Assembly (NCBI GenBank): GCA_024234395.1
Contig: JACKOH010000002.1
Coordinates: 1,426,001-1,490,000, forward strand
Direction: 5' to 3'
Origin: Pseudomonadales bacterium
Lineage (GTDB): Bacteria; Pseudomonadota; Gammaproteobacteria; Pseudomonadales; Pseudohongiellaceae
DNA length: 64,000 bases
Under the pieces are notes generated by a model that had not been told where the DNA came from, ran no database searches, and saw only the letters and a list, made by a program, of their open reading frames with translations. This document shows positions 28,201-35,195 of the stretch, piece after piece (position 1 is the first letter of the stretch; each line of letters begins with the position of its first letter). Both the position numbers and the translations under genes were made by a program.

Positions 28201-28381
28201 ACTGGTAGCCAGCCTTGGTTTTATTCCGATGGCCCTAAATACAGGGATTGGGTCAGAAGTCCAGCGGCCACTCGCTACAGTAGTTATCGGGGGCATCGTG
28301 TCTTCAACGTTGCTCACATTAGTGCTGCTACCAGCGCTTTATTTAATCGTGAATAAAAACCGTCGGCTGGAATCCATGTAG
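25253..28381 (+). CDS. czcA: CzcA-type RND heavy-metal efflux pump
   Basis: 1,042-residue inner-membrane proton/metal antiporter of the HME-RND family. Seen: start [17 protein letters not shown] with the first membrane helix; conserved [16 protein letters not shown]; 12-helix layout with two large periplasmic loops; helix-4 signature [20 protein letters not shown]. The D-F-G-x-x-V-D-G form is that of Co/Zn/Cd (HME1/2-like) pumps rather than the Cu/Ag form, so zinc, cobalt or cadmium is predicted. Full length, no damage. It lies 12 bases after czcB. Confidence 0.92.
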   Translation: [1042 protein letters not shown]

Positions 28382-28390
28382 GTCACCCAG

Positions 28391-29284
28391 ATGAGCGATC
28401 ACCAGCATAATAGTGCCCAAAGTAGCCAGGGAATTGGCTGGGCTTTTGCGTTGAATGTTGGGTTCACGATTATTGAGTTTGTGGGCGGACTACTCACTAA
28501 TAGCACTGCCATTATGGCAGATGCCGTTCATGACCTTGGCGACAGCCTTTCAATTGGGACGGCTTGGTTACTGAGTCGGCTATCTAACAAAGGTGCGGAC
28601 AACTCTTTTACTTATGGCTATAAACGCTTTTCACTACTTGGCGCTCTAATTAATGGAATCGTATTAATAGTAGGTTCGATCTGGGTATTAGTGCAAGCCG
28701 TACCCCGGCTATTTGATCCGGTGAAGCCTGTGGCGGAGGGCATGTTTGGACTCGCCATCCTGGGCGTTATCGTAAACGGTTTTGCCGCCTATAAGCTCAG
28801 CGCAGGGGAAACCCTTAACGAGAAAGTACTCAATTGGCATTTGCTTGAAGATGTTTTTGGTTGGGTTGCGGTTCTTATAGTCTCTATAGTGCTTATGTTT
28901 GCCGAGGCGGCAATACTGGATGCCTTACTTGCTATTGGTTTCACTCTCTTTGTTCTTTTTAATGTCATTCGGAATACCAAGCAGGCACTCAAACTGTTTC
29001 TTCAGGCCGTACCTAGCCAGGGTTTGATAGAAAAAGTTCGTGAAGAACTGCTGACACTAGAGACTGTATCGTCAATTCACCATGCGCATGCTTGGTCACT
29101 CGACGGAAGATCAACGGTCTACACAGCACATCTGGTAATAGATTCGCCGTTGGAATGGGCTGAGCAAGTAGAAGTTAAAAACCAGATAGCACGCATCCTT
29201 GAAAAATATCGCTTCTCCCACACGACAATTGAGCTAGAACTTCCAGAAGAATATTGTCGGGACATCAATTCCGAAAACAGCTAG
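28391..29284 (+). CDS. czcD: cation diffusion facilitator (CzcD/ZitB type)
   Basis: 297-residue zinc-type exporter. Seen: six membrane segments; metal-site helix II NSTAIMADAVHDLGDSLSIG with H and D residues (HxxxD), helix V WHLLEDVFGWVAVL with the second H and D; a cytosolic C-terminal ferredoxin-like domain with HHAHAW. The ligand set is that of the Zn/Cd group. It starts 10 bases after czcA and extends the operon. Confidence 0.88.
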   Translation: MSDHQHNSAQSSQGIGWAFALNVGFTIIEFVGGLLTNSTAIMADAVHDLGDSLSIGTAWLLSRLSNKGADNSFTYGYKRFSLLGALINGIVLIVGSIWVLVQAVPRLFDPVKPVAEGMFGLAILGVIVNGFAAYKLSAGETLNEKVLNWHLLEDVFGWVAVLIVSIVLMFAEAAILDALLAIGFTLFVLFNVIRNTKQALKLFLQAVPSQGLIEKVREELLTLETVSSIHHAHAWSLDGRSTVYTAHLVIDSPLEWAEQVEVKNQIARILEKYRFSHTTIELELPEEYCRDINSENS

Positions 29285-29299
29285 ATCAGAAAATCAAAA

Positions 29300-30148
29300 A
29301 TGACTTTGACCCAAGATTCGAAAAAAATGGAACACGGCTCATGCAGTACATTTACTGTGCCAAAAATGGATTGTCCATCCGAAGCGGCATTAATACGGAT
29401 GCAACTTGATGGCTTTGATCCCGAGCTGAGCCTAGATATTGGTATACCAAATCGGAAAGTTCGCGTTTTCCACAACTGCAGTAGCGAAGAAATTGAACAA
29501 CGTCTCGTTGGCTGCAATTTAGGTGCGTCATTAGAGCTCTCAGAACCTATGAACCGACAGGCGTGGAATCAATCGCTGTCTGGAAATGCCGGCGCCGATG
29601 AGAGTGAGGGAAAGATCCTAAAGGCGCTGCTGGCCATTAATGGTTTCATGTTCCTTTTTGAACTAAGTGTGGGGTGGATAGCGCAATCTACTGGATTGAT
29701 TGCTGACTCCGTTGATTTGTTTGCCGATGCGGCTGTATATGGCGTAGCACTGGTTGCGGTAAGTCAGAGTGCCAGGAAAAAACTTCGTGCTGCTCATCTT
29801 TCTGGGTGGTTTCAATTTATCCTTGCATTCGGAGTACTGAGCGAAGTTCTGCGCCGATATTTTGTTGGTAGCGAACCAGTCTCGATGCTTATGATGGGCC
29901 TAGGTGGAATCGCATTAGTAGCCAACGTTAGTTGCCTTTATCTCATTACTAAAAATAGAGACAGCGGCGCACATATGCGCGCGAGTTATATCTTTTCAGC
30001 GAATGATGTCATTGCCAATTTGGGAGTGATTATCGCTGGCGTATTGGTGGCCTGGACCGGTTCCAGATACCCGGATTTGGTAATAGGTTTCATTATCAGC
30101 GTGGTAGTTCTTGTCGGAGCAATCCGAATACTCAGAATTCGTAATTAA
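29300..30148 (+). CDS. CDF-like cation transporter with N-terminal HMA-like domain
   Basis: 282 residues in two parts: a soluble 80-residue N-terminal domain with FTVPKMDCPSEAALIRMQLDG (HMA/ferredoxin-like fold; single Cys rather than CxxC), and a membrane part (from residue 110) with CDF helix II IADSVDLFADAAVYGVALVAV and helix V FSANDVIANLGVIIAG. The metal-site residues D/D and N/D differ from those of the czcD-like protein upstream, so metal or function may differ. This two-domain type is commonly the last gene of czc modules on mobile elements. Confidence 0.75.
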   Translation: MTLTQDSKKMEHGSCSTFTVPKMDCPSEAALIRMQLDGFDPELSLDIGIPNRKVRVFHNCSSEEIEQRLVGCNLGASLELSEPMNRQAWNQSLSGNAGADESEGKILKALLAINGFMFLFELSVGWIAQSTGLIADSVDLFADAAVYGVALVAVSQSARKKLRAAHLSGWFQFILAFGVLSEVLRRYFVGSEPVSMLMMGLGGIALVANVSCLYLITKNRDSGAHMRASYIFSANDVIANLGVIIAGVLVAWTGSRYPDLVIGFIISVVVLVGAIRILRIRN

Positions 30149-30438
30149 CTATCTTCAGAAATCCTTTTGCTCATATGAGATAGCAATCAGAGGATCCTTT
30201 TGCCTTGAAGACGGAAAGTCCTACTTAGGTCGCTTTCGGGTCCAGACTAATGTGTGATAACCAAGATTCCCTGAAGTTACGCTTAGTAGGGGCCACCATC
30301 AAACTTCCAAGCTAAGATGTCCTTCAACGTGAGGTGGAAGTCTTTGAAACCACTTCACCCACCGAATAGATTTTCCATCGTCCCTCGCCTCTGATTCTCG
30401 CACTATGCCCCGTAACAACACACGGGAGCAGCAGTGCC

Positions 30439-30741
30439 ATGCAACGCCATCTCTGGCTATCTTCTTTTCTGATCATCGGTTCGCTCATTATGCCGGTTGT
30501 TTTCGCAGATGCGGATGCCGAGCGTGAGGCATTGGCAAAGATCATTTATGAGCTGAAGGCCCTTGAGCTCTTGATCAAGCAGGCTGAGGCAAATGCCGAT
30601 CAGGATGCTCGTGTCCGTTTTCGCTATGACTGGCTACGTCAGGACTTGAAGCAAATACGGGATGGCGTTCAGTCACACATCGATGCACCTCGCACCCAAC
30701 CACGTTCATTCCTGCCTCTGCGCGGCGATTACCGTCGCTAG
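30439..30741 (+). CDS. RAQPRD-family ICE protein (TIGR01690)
   Basis: 100-residue exported, helical protein of the RAQPRD family. Seen: signal peptide ending PVVFA, a coiled-coil body EREALAKIIYELKALELLIKQAEANADQ, RFRYDWLRQDL, and the C-terminal motif here as PRTQPRSF. This gene marks the return to the conserved transfer operon after the metal cargo. Confidence 0.85.
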   Translation: MQRHLWLSSFLIIGSLIMPVVFADADAEREALAKIIYELKALELLIKQAEANADQDARVRFRYDWLRQDLKQIRDGVQSHIDAPRTQPRSFLPLRGDYRR

Positions 30742-30749
30742 GCAGCACG

Positions 30750-30980
30750 ATGACAGGAGCACAACAAGCTGCATTCCAGGCGGGTTCCGGGATTACCCCA
30801 GCTACGATGCTGACAGCGATCGCGTCGATGGTCCTGGTGCTGGCGTTTGTGTGGGTGATCTGGGTCGCCATCGGCAGTTTTCGGGCCTGGCAGGAAGGGC
30901 AGGCCACGGTCTTCGACCTGACCTGGTGCACCTTGAGGGCAAGTATTGTGTTGATGGTTTTGGGTTTCTATTTGCGGTGA
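30750..30980 (+). CDS. ICE membrane protein, TIGR03758 family
   Basis: 76 residues, two membrane segments (MLTAIASMVLVLAFVWVIWVAI and ASIVLMVLGFYL). The length and order fit the TIGR03758 family of small transfer proteins, a pilin-like or pilus-base component. It lies nine bases after the RAQPRD gene. Confidence 0.8.
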   Translation: MTGAQQAAFQAGSGITPATMLTAIASMVLVLAFVWVIWVAIGSFRAWQEGQATVFDLTWCTLRASIVLMVLGFYLR

Positions 30981-31080
30981 GTCAATCGAGAAAGCCCGGT
31001 AAGGGCAAGCGGCGGCGCATCGCAGTGGGATGTGGGGAAAGGTCCCATTATTTTCAGCGTTACAGAAGAGGACAATTCAT

Positions 31081-31458
31081 ATGGGTACATCAATTTCAGG
31101 AGACGGATTCGGCAAAACAGCCGTTGCCATTCACAGGCCGCTATTGGCAACGGGCACGGTGTTTTTCCCACTGCCGCTCTGGGCGGCATTGCCAACGCCG
31201 GTCCCGCCGAGTACTGCTCCGGCGTCGGGTGACTGGATCGGACTGATCCAGGGCTACATCAAAGACGGTGGCCTGGTGCTCGGACTGGCTATTGCGGTTC
31301 TGGGTTTTCTTTGGATCGCCTATCTGGGTTTCGCGAAATTCAATGAAGCCCGCCATGGTAAAGCGGAGTGGGCTGAAGTGGGTGTATTGGGCATCGTCGG
31401 TGCCATCGTCCTGATCTTCGCCAGCTATCTGCTGACCGAAGCGGCCGGTGTTATCTGA
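31081..31458 (+). CDS. pilin-like ICE membrane protein, TIGR03745 family
   Basis: 125 residues; leader peptide followed by two membrane helices (LVLGLAIAVLGFLWIAYLGF and VGVLGIVGAIVLIFASYLL), the layout of VirB2/TraA-type conjugative pilins. The ATG at 31,081 follows GAGGACA; an upstream frame-open ATG at 31,030 lacks a ribosome site. It is the likely pilus subunit of the MPF-G system. Confidence 0.8.
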   Translation: MGTSISGDGFGKTAVAIHRPLLATGTVFFPLPLWAALPTPVPPSTAPASGDWIGLIQGYIKDGGLVLGLAIAVLGFLWIAYLGFAKFNEARHGKAEWAEVGVLGIVGAIVLIFASYLLTEAAGVI

Positions 31459-31496
31459 TTTCTGACAACAACAGTTGCACGTGGCAGGTGGTGTGA

Positions 31497-31877
31497 ATGT
31501 CGAAAGACCATGAAATCCTGGCCGACCGGCTCAATGCCGAGCCGGTCATCTTCAGAGGCTGCTCGTCCTCAGAACTTGGCATGATTGTGGGGTTGGCCAT
31601 CGTGATCTGGCTGCCCTTCAGTCTGCTGCTGGCCTGGTTGCTAGGAGCCATCACCATGGGTTTCGGTATTGCTGGGGTCGGCGTGGTCGCCACCGTAGTG
31701 GTAATGGCAACCGTGCTTCAGCGGATCAAGCGCGGACGGCCTGAAGGCTACTACCAGCAATGGTTGCGCATCCGTCTGCAGTCGATGGGCCTCTATCGTG
31801 CGCCCTGGGTGCTACGCTCCGGTGCCTGGGACATTGGGAGGATGCAGCATGCGTCGCTACCGTCTCGAAATCGATAA
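31497..31877 (+). CDS. ICE transfer protein, TIGR03750 family (TraL/VirB3-like)
   Basis: 126 residues: DRLNAEPVIFRGCSSSELGMIVGLAI, two membrane helices, then GYYQQWLRIRLQSMGL. This is the usual TIGR03750 sequence pattern and is comparable to VirB3/TraL. The 3' end overlaps the next gene by 29 bases. Confidence 0.85.
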   Translation: MSKDHEILADRLNAEPVIFRGCSSSELGMIVGLAIVIWLPFSLLLAWLLGAITMGFGIAGVGVVATVVVMATVLQRIKRGRPEGYYQQWLRIRLQSMGLYRAPWVLRSGAWDIGRMQHASLPSRNR

Positions 31878-32526
31878 CGTGCGCTCCCATTTGCGTTCCT
31901 TGTGGATCGTTATCGGTCTGCAGGGACTGATCATCCTCGCGCTCTGGATTGGCTGGAGCCAGGCGCCCAAGCAATTACGTGTCTACGTGCCGCCGGATCT
32001 GCGCTCCGGTGCGGTCCAGGCGGCCGAGGAGGTGCCTCCGGCCAATGTGTATGCCTTTGCGTTCTACATTTTCCAGCAACTCAATCGTTGGCCCGACAAC
32101 GGTGCCACGGACTACGGCAGCGCGATCTTCCGCATCTCGCCCTACCTGACACCGCGCTATCGCAATGACCTGATCGCCGACATGGAACTCAAAGCCCGCC
32201 GCGGCGAATTAACCTACCGGGTACGCGGTGTTCATGAAGTGCCAGGGCACGGTTACGAAGAACGGCGCGTTGATGTGTTGTCAGCCGATGCCTGGATCGT
32301 CTGGCTGGATCTTGATCTTCTGGAGTCAGTAAAAGGTATGACCGTGAAACAAACCACGATTCGCTACCCGATTCGGGTGGTGCGCCAGGCAATCGATCCG
32401 GAATCGAATCCCTGGGGGTTGGCACTCGATGGGTACGCCAGTGAGGGTCCCAGTCGATTAACCGATGCCGAGCTGGCTGAACCAACTGGAGCTGGCCCCA
32501 CAACAACTAATGGGAGTTCCCAATGA
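31849..32526 (+). CDS. ICE transfer protein, TIGR03746 family (VirB8/TraE-like)
   Basis: 225 residues; bitopic inner-membrane protein with one N-terminal helix (LWIVIGLQGLIILALWIGW) and a periplasmic NTF2-like domain (FYIFQQLNRWPDNGATDYG, ISPYLTPRYRNDL). VirB8-like proteins nucleate assembly of the channel. The start MRRYRLEIDN at 31,849 has GGGAGGA just upstream. Confidence 0.85.
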   Translation: MRRYRLEIDNVRSHLRSLWIVIGLQGLIILALWIGWSQAPKQLRVYVPPDLRSGAVQAAEEVPPANVYAFAFYIFQQLNRWPDNGATDYGSAIFRISPYLTPRYRNDLIADMELKARRGELTYRVRGVHEVPGHGYEERRVDVLSADAWIVWLDLDLLESVKGMTVKQTTIRYPIRVVRQAIDPESNPWGLALDGYASEGPSRLTDAELAEPTGAGPTTTNGSSQ

Positions 32527-33326
32527 ATCCCTACAATTTCCTTGCGCCAGTGAGATGGATCGCCTTGCTCGGATTCTGTTTGCCGCTGTTGTGCGTCGCG
32601 CAAGACGATGGGGCATCCAATGCTCCTGAACGAATTATCTGGAACAAAACGCCCATCGCGGTTCCGTTGGTTGTCGGTGAGGAGCGTCTGGTGCATTTCC
32701 CGGACTCGGTAAGCATCGGCCTGCCACAGTCACTGACAGCGCTGCTACGCAGCCAAAGCATCAACGGCACCCTGTACCTGTTGGCCAGAGAGCCATTCGA
32801 CACCACCCGCATCATCGTGCGCTCGGAAACCGAGGGTCCGCTGTATGTCCTCGATGTTTCGGCGGAGTCAGTCGAGCCCGAAAGCCGTAAATTACCCGAT
32901 GTGCAGATACTGCTGGAGTCAGAGCCCCCCACGGATGCTGTCGAAGCCCTATCAAACAAATCACTGCCTTGGGGGTATGCCGCCCTAACCCGATATGCCG
33001 CGCAACAACTCTACGCACCCACACGACTAATTCCTCATCAGACCGGTGTAGTTGCCATTCCCGTCAACGTAGAACCGGTTGAGCTCGTATATGGCGCCAG
33101 GATAGAAGCTGTCCCCGTCGCTGCCTGGAAAGCGGGTTTGCGCTATGTCACCGCCGTCAAGCTGACCAACCGCACCCAAAAACCGGTGGTGCTGGATCCG
33201 CGTGAACTGCGGGGGACCTGGTTGGCAGCGACGTTTCAGCACAATCGCCTGTTACCTGCTGGAAGTGAAGCCGATACCACCGCGGTCTATCTGATCTCGG
33301 ATCGGCTCTTCGATGTGGCGCTGTGA
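32523..33326 (+). CDS. ICE transfer protein, TIGR03749 family (VirB9/TraK-like)
   Basis: 267 residues, exported (signal peptide ending LPLLCVAQ). Beta-rich periplasmic protein: PERIIWNKTPIAVPLVVGEERLVHFPD is the family opening, and a C-terminal domain holds LTNRTQKPVVLDPRELRGTW. Such VirB9/TraK-type proteins form the outer-membrane core complex with the VirB10-like protein encoded next. Overlaps the previous gene (ATGA). Confidence 0.85.
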   Translation: MNPYNFLAPVRWIALLGFCLPLLCVAQDDGASNAPERIIWNKTPIAVPLVVGEERLVHFPDSVSIGLPQSLTALLRSQSINGTLYLLAREPFDTTRIIVRSETEGPLYVLDVSAESVEPESRKLPDVQILLESEPPTDAVEALSNKSLPWGYAALTRYAAQQLYAPTRLIPHQTGVVAIPVNVEPVELVYGARIEAVPVAAWKAGLRYVTAVKLTNRTQKPVVLDPRELRGTWLAATFQHNRLLPAGSEADTTAVYLISDRLFDVAL

Positions 33327-33347
33327 GAGAGGAGTGGAATTTAACTC

Positions 33348-34784
33348 ATGTCGATGGTCGCCAGTAATCGTCTATTACCCCTGCTTGCCGGCTCCGTTGT
33401 CTTGATGGCGGCGCTGGTTACCGTGAAGTCCTGCTCGCCAGACGAAGAGCAGACTCAGTTACTGGAGGCAGTGCCGCAGGCGCCACTACCCGATGCCGAT
33501 ACGCCGGCAGATACCATCAAGACGCTGACCGCCAATGTCAGCGCCATGACCTCGGAGCTCAATGCCCTGCGTCGGGATAACACCACACTTCAACAGGAAA
33601 ACCGTGAGTTGATGGAAAACCGGCAGCAGATCGAAAACAATGTTCTGACCCGATTACAGCAATCCTTGGCAGCCAATCGAACCGGCACAGAATCAGCGGA
33701 GACGACTTCCGCCATTGCTGCCTTGACCGCCAGGGTGGATGCTCTGGCCAACCGCTATCGCCAGTCGGCGCAACCTTCGTCAGCGGTAGGTTCCAATCTT
33801 CCCGTCGGACTCGGATTGGATGGTGTCAGAGCGTCCTCGGCGGACTCGGAGTCGCTGGTTTGGGTCGATCCTTTGGAACTCTCGCCGGCGCCTGGTGATG
33901 ACAACGGGGCACTACTCAATCGCTTCAGTCGCACCGGTCGTAACGCTCTCGACAGCGCGGGTCCGCCGGTGCAAGCGCTGGTCGAAAAAGGCTCCGCCGC
34001 CCTGAACACTGACATTCCTGTCTATACGGTGCCTCGCAATGCCACCCTGATCGGTTCCACCGGCATGACCGCCCTGGTCGGCAGGGTGCCTGTCCAGGGG
34101 CAGGTGCGCGATCCCATGCCGTTCAAGGTGATTACCGGTAAGGAAAACCTGGCTGCCAATGGCCTGCGCATTCCTGGCATCGAAGGCATGATATGGAGTG
34201 GCTTCGCGATCGGCGACTGGACCCTCTCCTGTGTGACCGGAAAACTGGAATCGGTAACCTTCGTTTTCGAGGACGGCACCATTCAGACTTTTCCCAGGGA
34301 TAACAATCCAGTGGGTGGTTCCAGTGGAAGCAGTGCAGGGGGAGGCACTAACCGGCCGTTGGGCTGGATCTCCGATGCGCGCGGTATTCCCTGTATTTCC
34401 GGAGAGCGCAAGACCAACGCACCGGCTTTCCTCACTCAGCGCATTGGCGTGATGGCACTCGAAGCGGCGGGAGATGCTGCCGCACAGGCGGAAACCACCA
34501 CCCTGATCAACAATAACGGCTCGGCAACGAACTTGGTTTCCGGAGAGACGGGCAACTACGTGTTGGGCAGAACCCTGAGCGGGGGCAGTGACGAAGTTGC
34601 CCAGTGGCTGCGGGAGCGCCAGGCGCAGAGTTTCGATGCGGTCTTTGTCCCCGCTGGGGTCGAGCTGGCGATCCATGTCGATCACGAACTTCCCATCGAT
34701 TTTCATTCCAATGGCAGGAAACTTCACCATGAAGCGAATCTTTTTCAACAAGCGACGATTACCACTGGCTCTGGTCTGGACTAG
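33348..34784 (+). CDS. ICE transfer protein, TIGR03752 family (VirB10/TraB-like)
   Basis: 478 residues. N-terminal membrane helix (LLPLLAGSVVLMAALVTV), a coiled-coil spacer (NVSAMTSELNALRRDNTTLQQENREL, residues 65-100), then a C-terminal beta-barrel domain with TVPRNATLIGSTGMTALVGRVP and RPLGWISDARGIPCISGE. VirB10-type proteins span both membranes and gate the channel. Its 3' end overlaps the lipoprotein gene by 56 bases. Confidence 0.87.
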   Translation: MSMVASNRLLPLLAGSVVLMAALVTVKSCSPDEEQTQLLEAVPQAPLPDADTPADTIKTLTANVSAMTSELNALRRDNTTLQQENRELMENRQQIENNVLTRLQQSLAANRTGTESAETTSAIAALTARVDALANRYRQSAQPSSAVGSNLPVGLGLDGVRASSADSESLVWVDPLELSPAPGDDNGALLNRFSRTGRNALDSAGPPVQALVEKGSAALNTDIPVYTVPRNATLIGSTGMTALVGRVPVQGQVRDPMPFKVITGKENLAANGLRIPGIEGMIWSGFAIGDWTLSCVTGKLESVTFVFEDGTIQTFPRDNNPVGGSSGSSAGGGTNRPLGWISDARGIPCISGERKTNAPAFLTQRIGVMALEAAGDAAAQAETTTLINNNGSATNLVSGETGNYVLGRTLSGGSDEVAQWLRERQAQSFDAVFVPAGVELAIHVDHELPIDFHSNGRKLHHEANLFQQATITTGSGLD

Positions 34785-35187
34785 CCTATTAATGGCGGGC
34801 TGCGCCAGCACCAAAGAGACGGTGTTGCCACAGGACGGCCCGACAATGAAAGCCATTTACGACCAGCACATGGTGGACGTTCAAAAGCCCGACCATCGGC
34901 GCACAATCGATGGTCCGCCGTTACCACAATCGGGTATCGAGCATTACCGCGGCTTCGTGCGGGAAGCCGCCAATGAGATCGATACGGTGTTCCCCCGCCT
35001 GCCCAATCCCACGCTGGTGATGTACATCTTTCCTCACCTGTCGGGCAGCGAGCGCACGCCGGTTCCGGGTTATGTGACGACCTTTCCTTTCTATGAAAAG
35101 GTGGAGTACGCCCTACCAGGAGAAGTGTCGGGGGAGGTGCCAGGCGAGGTGCCAGTGGAAGTCAGTCATTCACCATCAGAGCAGTAG
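34729..35187 (+). CDS. transfer lipoprotein, TIGR03751 family
   Basis: 152 residues. Clear lipobox LLMAGC (lipidated Cys about residue 24) after a positively charged start MKRIFFNKRRLP; mature part contains PTMKAIYDQHM and FPRLPNPTLVMYIFPHL, the family signatures. It is a VirB7/TraV-type lipoprotein stabilising the outer-membrane ring. The tail carries an imperfect repeat (GEVSGEVPGEVPVEV), unusual for the family. The start at 34,729 is preferred because it begins the lipoprotein signal. Confidence 0.85.
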   Translation: MKRIFFNKRRLPLALVWTSLLMAGCASTKETVLPQDGPTMKAIYDQHMVDVQKPDHRRTIDGPPLPQSGIEHYRGFVREAANEIDTVFPRLPNPTLVMYIFPHLSGSERTPVPGYVTTFPFYEKVEYALPGEVSGEVPGEVPVEVSHSPSEQ

Positions 35188-35195
35188 GGGTACCC

